Shown piece after piece: positions 54,998 to 64,000 of a stretch of 64,000 bases of DNA (the stretch's first letter is position 1; the number at the start of each line of letters is the position of its first letter). The notes beneath the pieces are model-generated. The model was not told the origin of the DNA, searched no databases, and saw only the letters and a program-made list of their open reading frames with translations. A program made the translations under genes and the position numbers. Source of the stretch: Epiperipatus broadwayi (lineage: Eukaryota > Onychophora > Udeonychophora > Euonychophora > Peripatidae); the NCBI GenBank assembly GCA_028023455.1, contig JAQFVV010012441.1, positions 3,839,911 through 3,903,910 on the forward strand, given 5' to 3'.

Positions 54998-56376
54998 AGT
55001 TTATATTGTGCTAAAATGCAGAAAACATGGAGCTATAACAAAAATATAAAGGCTAAGTGCTTTCAGGTATGTCTGGTTCCCATATTTGTAGCATATGATG
55101 GATGTGCTGGTAAGCAGAATGTCTAAACTTAGTGTATGCAAATTTATGCAATGTATTTAAATGGCCCATTTTTTAGAAATGGAAAAGCAGAATTTCTTTC
55201 AGTTGATGGCACTGGCATCGTCTGCTATAAAGCATGCATCATGACACTCCATGCACTATATCTGTCAAAATGGGTTCAAATGCATGGTCAATGAAGCTTT
55301 GATGCTGTTAAAATATCTAGCTACATTCAGAATTGATTCATGCTCTATTATATAAATAATGATGCTGTGAAACTCTAATGGCCTTAGTAGCATGAGTCTT
55401 CCTCATAATATGATGCTTTACAGCCATTCTGGGGGCATGTCTTTTGTAAACTGCCAGAGGGGTTGGTCAGGTGATATCTGATTTTTAGAATTATTGATTA
55501 GTCTATTGGTTGCTGGTGGTGTATGAAAACTTAAATTAAATGATGTTACAAATGTTTTGAAGAACTTTTTACACAAAGAGGTTATATAGGATATGTGGTT
55601 CATCATCTTTGATGCAGTTAGTTCTTAATCTCTTAAAAATATTTAACTTCTTTATCAATTGTTCCATATTTAAATCCTGCATTAGTCAAATCTTTTAAGT
55701 AATTCGTTAAATTAGTTTTGCGATTGGATTCAAATTTACACAGATTGTGGTTTCTAAAAAGAAAGGATGAAAGCCCTGCTAATTAGAATGAGATGGGTGA
55801 GTTTGAATTTGGGTGGTTATAACCTCATATCTCTAGCAGCTTGATCTTCATGTTGTAATTAAGTTGTGTAGGGTCTCTTTGTGCTTGAATGTCCAAATAT
55901 CTAACTTCTTGTTTTGAGTTCTCCAATATAATATTTAACATTAAAGCAGCATTTGCTTGAAGTTCATTTTGAATGTTTATTGTAACATTCACAGGTGCAG
56001 CAATAACAAGTCATCTACATAGCATATATATAATATGTTGGATATTGATGTGCAATATTTAGATAGAATCTGCTTCTCATGATAGTTGAGAAAAATACTG
56101 GAGACAATACCGCTCATTGGAAGAACCATAGGCCATCCATTTTTCATGTAGAACCATTTTCATGTCTAAAAAATAAGCCATTTAAGTACATTGCATAAAT
56201 TTACATACACTAAGGTTAGACATTCTGTTTACCAGCACATCCATCATATGCTATGAATATAGGAACCAGACGTTCCTGGAAATGCTTAGCCGTTATATTT
56301 TGCTATAGCTTCACGTTTTCTGCGTTTTAGCGCAATATAAACATTACTTTGTTATATGTGAAGTAGAATTGATTAT
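54998..56376 (-). mobile_element. Truncated Penelope-like element with inverted ends and a 14-bp target duplication
   Basis: The outer about 175 bp are inverted copies of each other (GGATGTGCTGGTAAGCAGAA near 55,102 and its near-complement near 56,230). The body is a Penelope RT/endonuclease remnant on the minus strand. The 14-bp direct repeat TCAATCATTATAAA at 54,984-54,997 and 56,377-56,390 brackets it. 5' truncation with a reversed piece of the 3' region at the 5' end is a known Penelope insertion form. Confidence 0.8.
55400..56180 (-). pseudogene. Penelope reverse transcriptase and endonuclease remnant
   Basis: Reading the minus strand from the right: WFYMKNGWPMVLPMSGIVSS then IFLNYHEK (RT block), YVDD encoded at 56,010-56,021 (catalytic Asp pair), and, in another frame at 55,418-55,606, HTPPATNRLINNSKN leading into the start of the GIY-YIG region. 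The RT begins at the block before YVDD because the rest was never copied. Stops and frameshifts are present. Confidence 0.75.
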
Positions 56377-56390
56377 TCAATCATTATAAA

Positions 56391-57630
56391 TAACAACATA
56401 AGATTATAAATAACAATATGTTAGATTTCACTGAGTTTTAAAATTTTCTGTTTTATTTTGATTCCTACACAATATATGTAATAATAGTAAATCGATTTAA
56501 ACTTTTAACTCATCAGTATTTATTTATTATTAAATATTTTCTGTAGTTCTTTAATTCATATATCTTATATATGTACGTTATATAAATAAATTGGTTTTAA
56601 ATTTCAATTCACTAACATTAACAATAATGTACTAGGTATAATTTGTCATTAAAACACTATAGTTGTATTAATTTAAATGCATTGTATACGTACACTATAT
56701 GTATGTACTACACAATGAATGTTAGAAATTAAATTTATTGTCATTTGCTCTCATAAGAATCATTTATAAGTATATACATAATGTGTTATATTAGTGTTTA
56801 ATAGTTAATATAATTATTTAATATTTCCCTTCAGAAATTAATTCAGAACATCATCATAAGATACGTTTAAAAGGTAGATCCGGCTGTAAACATTTTATAT
56901 TTGTGTTATATATGTATATTTCTTCACACGTGAGATTAGGAGTTGTTCTTGTATTTTTATTCATAGAAGTTTCATATACTAAATGTTTACCGAAATCTCA
57001 GAATTAATGATGATATAAAAGAAGACTAAGTTTTGGGGCCATAATAGAAGCCCTATTAGAGATAATAAATCTAAGAAGTGCGTATTTGCATTTTAAAGAG
57101 AAGTATAGTTTTAATAGAAAATGAGGCATATAGACATCCAACACAGTATGAAGAGAATACTGATAATTTTGTTTAAAATTAAGTGATCTAACTTTAAGGG
57201 AACGTATTTATGATTCTGTATGATTTTCATTATTTCTCCAATTATTGCATCTTTCGTATGTTAAATAGTAGATGGTTCTTATTTAGACACAAACATCAAT
57301 CCATGCCTATTGTTAGCAAACATTGTGCATTTAAATAATATTGAATTAAAGTAAAAACTTAGAAAACAAACAAATATTATATGTGTTGGAATAGAACTAT
57401 TGCCATTTAAAAAAAGAAAATTAAACCACAATTAAAACAAAGGATATACCGTTTGTTTTATATAAGATGACTTTGTGATTTATTTGAAATTTATTTATTT
57501 TTCTTTTTTCAGTACAAGGGTCAGTAGGCAATGCTTAAGACTGATAATTACTTATATGATAATTTTTGTGCTTTGCCATTATTCAATTTTATAATTATTT
57601 ACATAAGCCACAACTAATCAATATATTTAC
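56391..57630. other. AT-rich stretch, no gene seen
   Basis: No repeat or coding pattern recognised. Confidence 0.45.
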
Positions 57631-57724
57631 AATTTTAATGCACAAATCAGCGCATAACAGCCGAGCTTCTTCAAATTAAATCACAATTTATTATAAACTT
57701 AATATAAATTATAATACATAATAA

Positions 57725-57790
57725 ATAATGCCCGAGCGCTTTCAAGAGAACTTAGCTCTCATAATCATGGGTAACAAAGAGTAAGCGTAA
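57725..57790 (-). other. Hammerhead-like relic in the Penelope 3' region
   Basis: On the minus strand, GATTATGAGAG, CTAAG, TTCTCTT, GAAAGCGCTCGGGC. The arms around CTAAG pair and GAAA follows, but the core reads ATTATGA instead of CTGANGA and no good cleavage triplet follows. The 43.0-kb fragment has the matching block. Penelope-like elements are known to carry hammerheads in terminal repeats, so this may be an ancestral one in decay. Confidence 0.4.
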
Positions 57791-58056
57791 CAAGATTGCT
57801 ATGTGTAAATATATGCAGATATATGTAAATTAATTGAACTATATGCGTAAATCTAATTAACCCATTTCTTAGAAATTTTATAACACGTATCTTTCCTATT
57901 CATAGCCTTATCATACATGGCAATAAAACATGCCTCCTTCACCTTTCTCTCAACATCATTTCTTTCCCTACAAACTATTCTTGGATTTTCAGGTTCACAT
58001 GAATGACCAGTTAATTTCTGATGCATTGCGAATATTGAGGTGTAAGCTGGGTCTGC

Positions 58057-58656
58057 TTAGGCCTTTCTGTAAGAATATCTGTGCTGGGACAATCTTGTTG
58101 AGAGAGTTGCTTTCGTTTCTCCATAGTATGATGCCATGCAGTTATTTTCTGGGCATGAGATATTATAGACAGCCTGGGAAATGTTGTTGGGGGTTACAAT
58201 GTCTTTTGCATTGTTGAGAATTCTATTGGTATTAGGGGGTGTGTGAAAACATAGTTGAAAATCTCTATTAAACACTGAGTAAAGTTTTCTATGGGCGTTT
58301 GCAAAGTATGGCAACAATATTCTATTTTTCTGCTGCTTAATTGTGTTGTTATTTAATTTACTGTAAAATTGTCTAATTTTCCCATCAATACTATTTTGTT
58401 TGAAACCGATATTTAATAAATCGTTTCTATATAAAATCAAATTTGCCCTTTTGTCTGCTTCATATCTGCAAAGGTGCTCATTCCTATGTAAGAAAGACAT
58501 CAATCCTGCGAATTTATGAATAGGTGATGTGTTCGAAAGGGGTTGTATATGGCCTCTTTTTTCTATTGGTTTTATAATCATCTTATAATTGAGTTGTTGA
58601 CCTTCCCTTTGTACTTGAATATCCAAATATCTAGTTTTCTTGTCGCAATCTTCCAT
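58057..58656 (-). CDS. Penelope RT thumb, linker and GIY-YIG endonuclease (fragment)
   Basis: 199 residues. The N-terminus (TRYLDIQVQREGQQLNYKM) is the block that follows YVDD in Penelope RTs. A variable linker runs to about 135. Then HTPPNTNRILNNAKD leads into a GIY-YIG domain: VYNISC (163-168), a second Cys at 173, YYGET (177-181) and a downstream Arg at 188 that is catalytic in this nuclease family. The domain is cut at residue 199 by a frame break, so the conserved Glu is not in this frame. The protein would nick DNA and prime copying. The start codon listed is internal; the frame is joined upstream to the RT piece through a shift near 58,660-58,760. Confidence 0.8.
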   Translation of the reverse strand: MEDCDKKTRYLDIQVQREGQQLNYKMIIKPIEKRGHIQPLSNTSPIHKFAGLMSFLHRNEHLCRYEADKRANLILYRNDLLNIGFKQNSIDGKIRQFYSKLNNNTIKQQKNRILLPYFANAHRKLYSVFNRDFQLCFHTPPNTNRILNNAKDIVTPNNISQAVYNISCPENNCMASYYGETKATLSTRLSQHRYSYRKA

Positions 58657-58766
58657 TTCTGTATTTAGCTTCAGATGAGTACACTCTTGTATGTCCAGCT
58701 TGATTTTATCTATAATCTCTTCCGTTGCAGCAATAAAAAGGTCATCAACATACCTTGTATATACAA

Positions 58767-59240
58767 TTAACTGAAGTGTTTGTTCATATTTAGGAATGAT
58801 ACTTTTTCAAAATAATTAAGCACAATACTTGATATGATGCCACTCATGGGTAAGCCCATTGGCCATCCATCATTCATTTGGTACCATTGGTTGTTAAATG
58901 TTGCCACAATGTTGTTATTTAACCACTTTAAAAAATCAATAATGAAGTTGATCCTTTTTTGTTCCATATTGTTGTTCTTAAGCTCTTCTTTTATTATGTC
59001 AATGGACCTATTTCTATTAATGGAGCCATATAATTCAGTGACATCGAGCACTGCAATTTTAGTTTCTGGTTTCAGTATTTTGTCTTTTATTCTGGCCACA
59101 AAATCAAAAGAAGATCTGATGGTATATCTTCCAAAGCCAATAGTGTCAATCAGCCAACCATTTATTAACTTTGCTGTGTTAAAGTAATGCACACCCCCAA
59201 AATCAAGCATTAAACATAAAGGCACATTTGGTTTGTGCAT
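58767..59240 (-). CDS. Penelope reverse transcriptase, N-terminal and palm part (fragment)
   Basis: 157 residues of a Penelope-type RT, related to telomerase RTs. Blocks: HKPNVPLC (2-9, matching the HKP-x-x-P-x-RP block), the first catalytic Asp in VLDVTELYGSI (64-74), and DGWPMGLPMSGIISS (124-138), the PMGSPLS-like block. The next block, YVDD, lies in a different frame at 58,741-58,752, so the ORF ends at a frameshift just before the catalytic pair. The first Met is probably internal; upstream sequence to 59,480 is AT-rich and not clearly coding. Confidence 0.82.
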   Translation of the reverse strand: MHKPNVPLCLMLDFGGVHYFNTAKLINGWLIDTIGFGRYTIRSSFDFVARIKDKILKPETKIAVLDVTELYGSINRNRSIDIIKEELKNNNMEQKRINFIIDFLKWLNNNIVATFNNQWYQMNDGWPMGLPMSGIISSIVLNYFEKVSFLNMNKHFS

Positions 59241-59489
59241 TTTTGCATTTGCGAAAATCTGCGGTTGTGTAGTGGCAGAAGGATATAGTTTATAATACTC
59301 AGCTTTTGATATGGCTTTGTTACAATGTGTATGAGAATTAAGGCAATAAATTTGTCTTTGTTCAAATTATTATTGAAACTAGCTATTCTTTTGAATTGCA
59401 GTTTTTCAATTTGCTGTTTAACTTTTAGATTTCAATTTGCTGTTTAACTTTTAAAATAATTTCTTTTTTTAATCAATATATTGTTTTGT

Positions 59490-59912
59490 ATATAATCCTC
59501 CATCTGCAAATGTAGGTTGGATTCAGTAAAATTCCCTTTGCTTCCAATTTATATTTTAGTGAGTAATTAAATCTCACTGGTCATGTTAAATCCTGAGAGT
59601 AAATCAGTTAATGTCTCTTATTATTGCTCTTTGGTATCTATGCATACTTTATGTAGAGCTAGTCTGATAGGTGATACTACAATTGTCAATCAATGATTGG
59701 ACCATATTTTATTCATGCTTAAAATTTATCTTCTCATGCATAGATGCAGTTCATAACAATTACTGCCAAATCTGTGGGGTCATTAATTAAGAGTTTAGCA
59801 TCACAATTCAGTTTATTACTATTGTCATTCAATGATTGGGCTAGTCTATTACCTCCATTGCACAAATGGGGCCCATTAAAATTAGTGCTCATTGATAAGG
59901 CAGTCCATTACA
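59490..59912. other. AT-rich stretch, possible Penelope N-terminal remains
   Basis: A minus-strand frame at about 59,740-59,880 reads NGPHLCNGGNRLAQSLND and then LINDPTDLAVIVMNC. It looks coding in composition and lies where the Penelope N-terminus would be, but no block is firm enough to call. Confidence 0.3.
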
Positions 59913-59913
59913 A

Positions 59914-60464
<551 letters not shown>

Positions 60465-60477
60465 ACTAACAATGATA

Positions 60478-60600
60478 AAGATATGTGTGAGAGATTGTGG
60501 TCTGAGCCAAATGATGAGTGCTAGTTCACCATGAAATGTGCATATTGGAGATCACAAATCTTTTTCACACGTCTTTGGTCATATGCTTATGATTACATCT
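60478..60600 (+). mobile_element. Family E fragment next to the microsatellite
   Basis: TGAGCCAAATGATGAGTGCT, then TTCACCATGAAATG, TGCATATTGGAGATCA. CTGATGA reads ATGATGA. The tRNA-like tail is missing. Confidence 0.65.
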
Positions 60601-62235
60601 CTCTACAAGGTGTTAAAGGAAGATATAACTGGTCTCTACTTTGCACAAGAGTGGTGTAGTGAAAATTATTCTACAGAAATATTATTTTTTAATGGAATTA
60701 TCCTGTCTTACATTTATCAATGTTAATCATAATAGCATCAAAATATAAATCCTATAAGTATTAATGCATCTGATAACTATTATTCAGGATAGGAGGATAT
60801 CTCACGTCTAAGTTTTAATATCATAAAGCAACCTAGCCTTCAGTAGTTCATATTATGGCATAAGCTACTCAAATATTTCTCTATATATGAATAGTGAAAA
60901 CTAATCTTATACACTGGATAAATGATTGATGATTAATTAAAGTGTGTTATTTTCTCTTTCTTGGTTTATTTTAAAATTTAATAGTTAACAAGATTATTTG
61001 CGGCTAGCTGCTTATAAGAACTGTTTGCAAGTTTCACATGCATTACGCCTTTCACTCATAAACATAATTAAGTACTAACTATTACATAAATCACATAAAT
61101 AGATGCTGCTATTATGAGCTCAAATTTAGCATGTTTTTTTTGTGTAGCCAGTCAGGACTTTATCAATTGGAATTTCATAACGATGTATGTTATTGTTTAT
61201 TAAAATATTTTTATTTACGTAAAACTCACCAAGTTATAATGAAAATCTTTCACATTAAATATAACTCAATATACTAATATTAATATCAATCTGTTTTGTA
61301 AAATAATGAACACTATTTTTTTTATTTTTACACGCTGTGTTTTATGATAATCTACAACCATTGAGGAATTTATGACTTTTCAGCTTTTGTGTGAAAGCCG
61401 ATCAATGTTTGTTCCTTCCATTCTAAAGCCAATATAAAATTTGATTGTGTTGCTGTTAGAATTTTTATTATAAGAAGTTAGAAAGAATATACGTTATTTT
61501 ACAAATTGATTGTCGCTACTCTTTCAGTAACCAATTTGTTGCCTATCCATCATTACTTAAACTATAGTAATGTTAATATTAATTTTTAAACTAGTTAAAG
61601 AATTATTATTTTAAATAAAATGACGTAAAAGAAGATAAAATCTCAAATTAAAAATGTCTTTCTTTTATGCTGAAATGAAAGTGTCTGAAATCTCTTAATG
61701 ACAAAGCGTATTTCAGAAACAAATGTAGAAATATTTTTTTATATTTAGAATTTGATTTCAAATTGAATTTAATATTGCTTTCTAACCATTATAGTAATTT
61801 AAATGTATGATATATTTTATGTTTTCTAATAAACTTATCTGAAAATATAGTTCGGAAACAGGCAACTATAATAATTGAAATTGCATTCTCACTACAGGTA
61901 AAAATTTTCATTTCCCGTCTTCTTTCTAAAGAAATTGTCGATATTGTCAGTCAGTCATTTGAAAAACAATAATAATATTTGATGATACTTCTAATATCTG
62001 CTCTCACAACAAATGCAGCACAAGGCATCTATACCCAGAGACAGATCATGATGATCAGTACCTTATGCACTTTTTTAGAGTGCCTTTTATTCTGAAATTA
62101 ACCTGGAGACTGAAAAAATTGATTCGTAAATTTATCCAATGACATAGACACAAAAGAGAAACAAGATTAATATTGTATTAATGAAGATTTCATTTGCGAT
62201 AAAATAAACAATAATTTATGTAAATTGTTTTCCTA
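60601..62235. other. AT-rich stretch, no gene seen
   Basis: Only chance ORFs, the longest 62 codons. Nothing recognised. Confidence 0.45.
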
Positions 62236-62239
62236 TATT

Positions 62240-63500
62240 GTGATCTTTTGCATAGTTAATTGCCATTATGATTCTATATTTATGAATTTGGAAAAGGTAT
62301 ATGATTATATGAGCATTTTTACAATGATTAAAATTTTAGCTCATCAAGACATAGACACAGGTTATTATCATCTTCTAAAGAACTATTAAACAAAAGGCAA
62401 TGATTAGAATACTTTGGCAATCCTAAAAAGTATAAATTTGATAAGAATGCACATTAGGATGACCTTCAAAGAACTTTTTAGCAGTTTACAAAAATATTTT
62501 GTGGATTAAAATGAAAATCTAAAGGATTAAAAATACATGAAGATTATTTATCATTTAGATTTACTAGATGATATGGTTAAATTGAAAACAATGCTTTAAA
62601 GCAGGCAAACTCTCCATATAGTATTGCCCCTCAGTGTAATCCAGAGTAATCAATGGATGCCAGAAGGCTTGTGCATAAAATCCCCATCTGGTGCCTACTC
62701 ATCCAATATTCCCAGACTAATTTCAAGCCTTCTGGCGTCCATTGATTACTCTGGCTTGCACTGAGTGGCAATACTGTATATGGAGAGTTTTGCCTGTTTT
62801 AATAACAGTTATAAGCAAGCATCAGAAATGATGATCATGTGATGCTTTAAAGTTTCAGAAAATATTGCAAAAGTTTTTGGTTGAAAGTTAGAAGATAGAT
62901 TTAAAGATAAATATTAAAAATTCTTATGCTCAATGGATTTTTACAAAGAAAGAGAATAAGGATTGATAAAATATATGGATGCAAATATAATGGATGAAAT
63001 TAATTATAGAATTGAAAATAGGTGGAGTGATTTTGGTGGAAGTAATTTAATATTTAAAGAGAACATTTCTATGTGACTGAAAAAATATTTTTTATAGATT
63101 TCTTTTATCACTGCTCTCTTATGCATATGCAGTTTGAATATTTAAAAACAATTTAGAATCTTCAAATCACTCAATCAAGTATGAAGAAATAACAAGAAGA
63201 GAGTAAAAATAAAATACATAGGACTGTAGAACAAACAGGTATCATTGACATGATTTAAAGGAAACTCCCATGAATATAAGCTAGTCATATTTCTAAAAGT
63301 GATGATTATAAATAAAGAGTTGAGTTTGAAATCAGATCCAAAAGATTGTAAAAAACCTAGAAAATGATGTAAGATATATAGATGTAATATAGATGTTTGT
63401 TAAAGTGGTATGAAAAGAAAGCTATGGATCAGAGAAACCAGATTAAATGCAGATAAGCCTTAATCCTGAAAAGGATTCAAAATATTTGAACATGCCAATG
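62240..63500 (+). pseudogene. RTE-like element remnant interrupted by a family C insertion
   Basis: TTTATGAATTTGGAAAAGGT parallels the FVDYEKAF block and ACATAGACACAGGTTATTAT parallels GIDPGYCH of the better copy; the C-terminal part continues to about 63,480. At 62,601/62,842 the text jumps from ACAATGCTTTAAAG to AGTTTCAGAAAATATTGC, which in other copies is continuous, showing where family C inserted. Confidence 0.75.
62602..62841. mobile_element. Family C element, short fold-back with 11-bp target duplication
   Basis: 240 bp, with the inverted arms of the 36.2-kb element but most of the middle deleted, including the ribozyme. The 11-bp repeat ATGCTTTAAAG at 62,591-62,601 and 62,842-62,852 corresponds to a single copy in uninterrupted RTE sequence, so this is a secure target-site duplication and fixes the family C ends. 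Confidence 0.88.
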
Positions 63501-64000
63501 ATTATGATTACAAATTATTTTTATATTTAATTTTCTTTGGGCCACATGAAATCAATTATATCTTAAAGATAAGCATTGCATTTTTTTTTAAAAAAAAAGA
63601 GATAAGTAATATGTAGTTTTTTAATATTTATTGTCATTTGTAACTATTTTCAGTATGTTTTTTTTATTACTTTTAAAGTCTAGCTTTTATTCAACATTCT
63701 TCTTATTTATACATATTTTTATTGCTCCCAATATTCTAATATTGTTTTATCAGATGTGTCTTAATTTATATAGAATAATAAATACTTCAAAGAGTCTTTA
63801 ATTATTCTAAACCCTTTTTACACATTTAGTTTTAGTCTAAATGCCTAACTAATTTCTGAATTTGTTGGATGTTTTTTGATCATGCCAATTCTAGAACTAT
63901 TATTATTATTCTTTGTTTATGTATTTTCTAAAGATCTTGTCAAGAAATATAAATTTTAATTTATTTAAATTATCACACTACCAAAGTTATCTCTATACTT
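63501..64000. other. AT-rich stretch, no gene seen
   Basis: Homopolymer runs near 63,580 and 63,660 only. Confidence 0.45.

Larger units (their letters stand above)
57640..59480 (-). mobile_element. Penelope-like element, largest copy
   Basis: Contains, on the minus strand, RT blocks, YVDD, the linker, a GIY-YIG endonuclease, and about 400 bp of 3' untranslated sequence. Similar coding sequence may extend to about 59,890 (a frame reading LAQSLNDNSNKLNCD near 59,800), but that part is uncertain. Two or three frame breaks make it inactive. Confidence 0.8.

Overview
The window looks like intergenic or intronic DNA from an AT-rich invertebrate animal genome. Base composition is strongly A+T. No host exon series could be recognised. 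Nearly every feature with information content is a transposable element, and most are broken. The mixture of RTE-like non-LTR retrotransposons with a (GAT)n tail, Penelope-like elements with a GIY-YIG endonuclease, an LTR element, tRNA-like SINEs and long TCTA/TCTG tracts fits a metazoan such as a mollusc, flatworm or cnidarian. The phylum cannot be decided from the sequence alone.

The most interesting content is a set of short (about 0.4 kb) repeats that carry type I hammerhead ribozyme (HHR) motifs with a very short stem III, comparable to the small non-autonomous 'retrozymes' reported from animals. Five families (here A to E) can be separated by eye. Family A (23,441-25,580) has 408-bp units arranged as a tandem array that flips into an inverted array, with five complete HHR cores. 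Family B (7.6 kb and 47.7-48.9 kb) has about 421-bp units. Family C lies at 0.7, 36.2-37.0 and 62.6-62.8 kb, and family D at 38.0-38.3 kb. Family E has about 425-bp units with a tRNA-like 3' module and about ten dispersed copies. In families B and C, and probably A, a multimer or fold-back is bracketed by a single 10-14-bp target-site duplication, so each went in as one event. A hairpin family without a visible ribozyme (F; 4.8, 7.1 and 29.2 kb) has 13-bp duplications.

Layout: 1.1-3.0 kb LINE remnant; 3.7-4.1 kb inverted pair of family E; 4.1-7.1 kb decayed RTE (minus) split by a family F hairpin; 7.1-8.0 kb family F and B insertions; 10.6-16.1 kb LTR retrotransposon without pol, carrying one coiled-coil ORF; 16.2-18.6 kb decayed RTE (minus); 19.0-21.4 kb Penelope fragment, perfect hairpin and a fairly fresh RTE copy; 21.6-23.1 kb second LTR family as a lone terminal repeat; 23.4-25.6 kb family A; 26-29 kb fold-backs, a 175-bp tandem repeat and family E; 30.4-34.9 kb LINE and two divergent RTE remnants; 34.9-38.3 kb tandem repeat, G-rich tract, families C and D; 40-43.6 kb family E, an RTE 3' fragment and a Penelope fragment; 43.6-47.7 kb featureless; 47.7-54.4 kb families B and E, SINEs and a third LINE; 55-59.5 kb two Penelope elements; 59.9-60.5 kb microsatellite; 62.2-63.5 kb RTE remnant holding a family C insertion.

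How the parts could work together (inference): RTE and Penelope proteins are the only enzymes encoded here. The HHR repeats and the fold-backs encode no protein and would need such enzymes in trans. The 14-bp duplication around the 55-kb Penelope copy matches the size range seen around the HHR elements, so Penelope machinery is a candidate, not a demonstrated, mobiliser.
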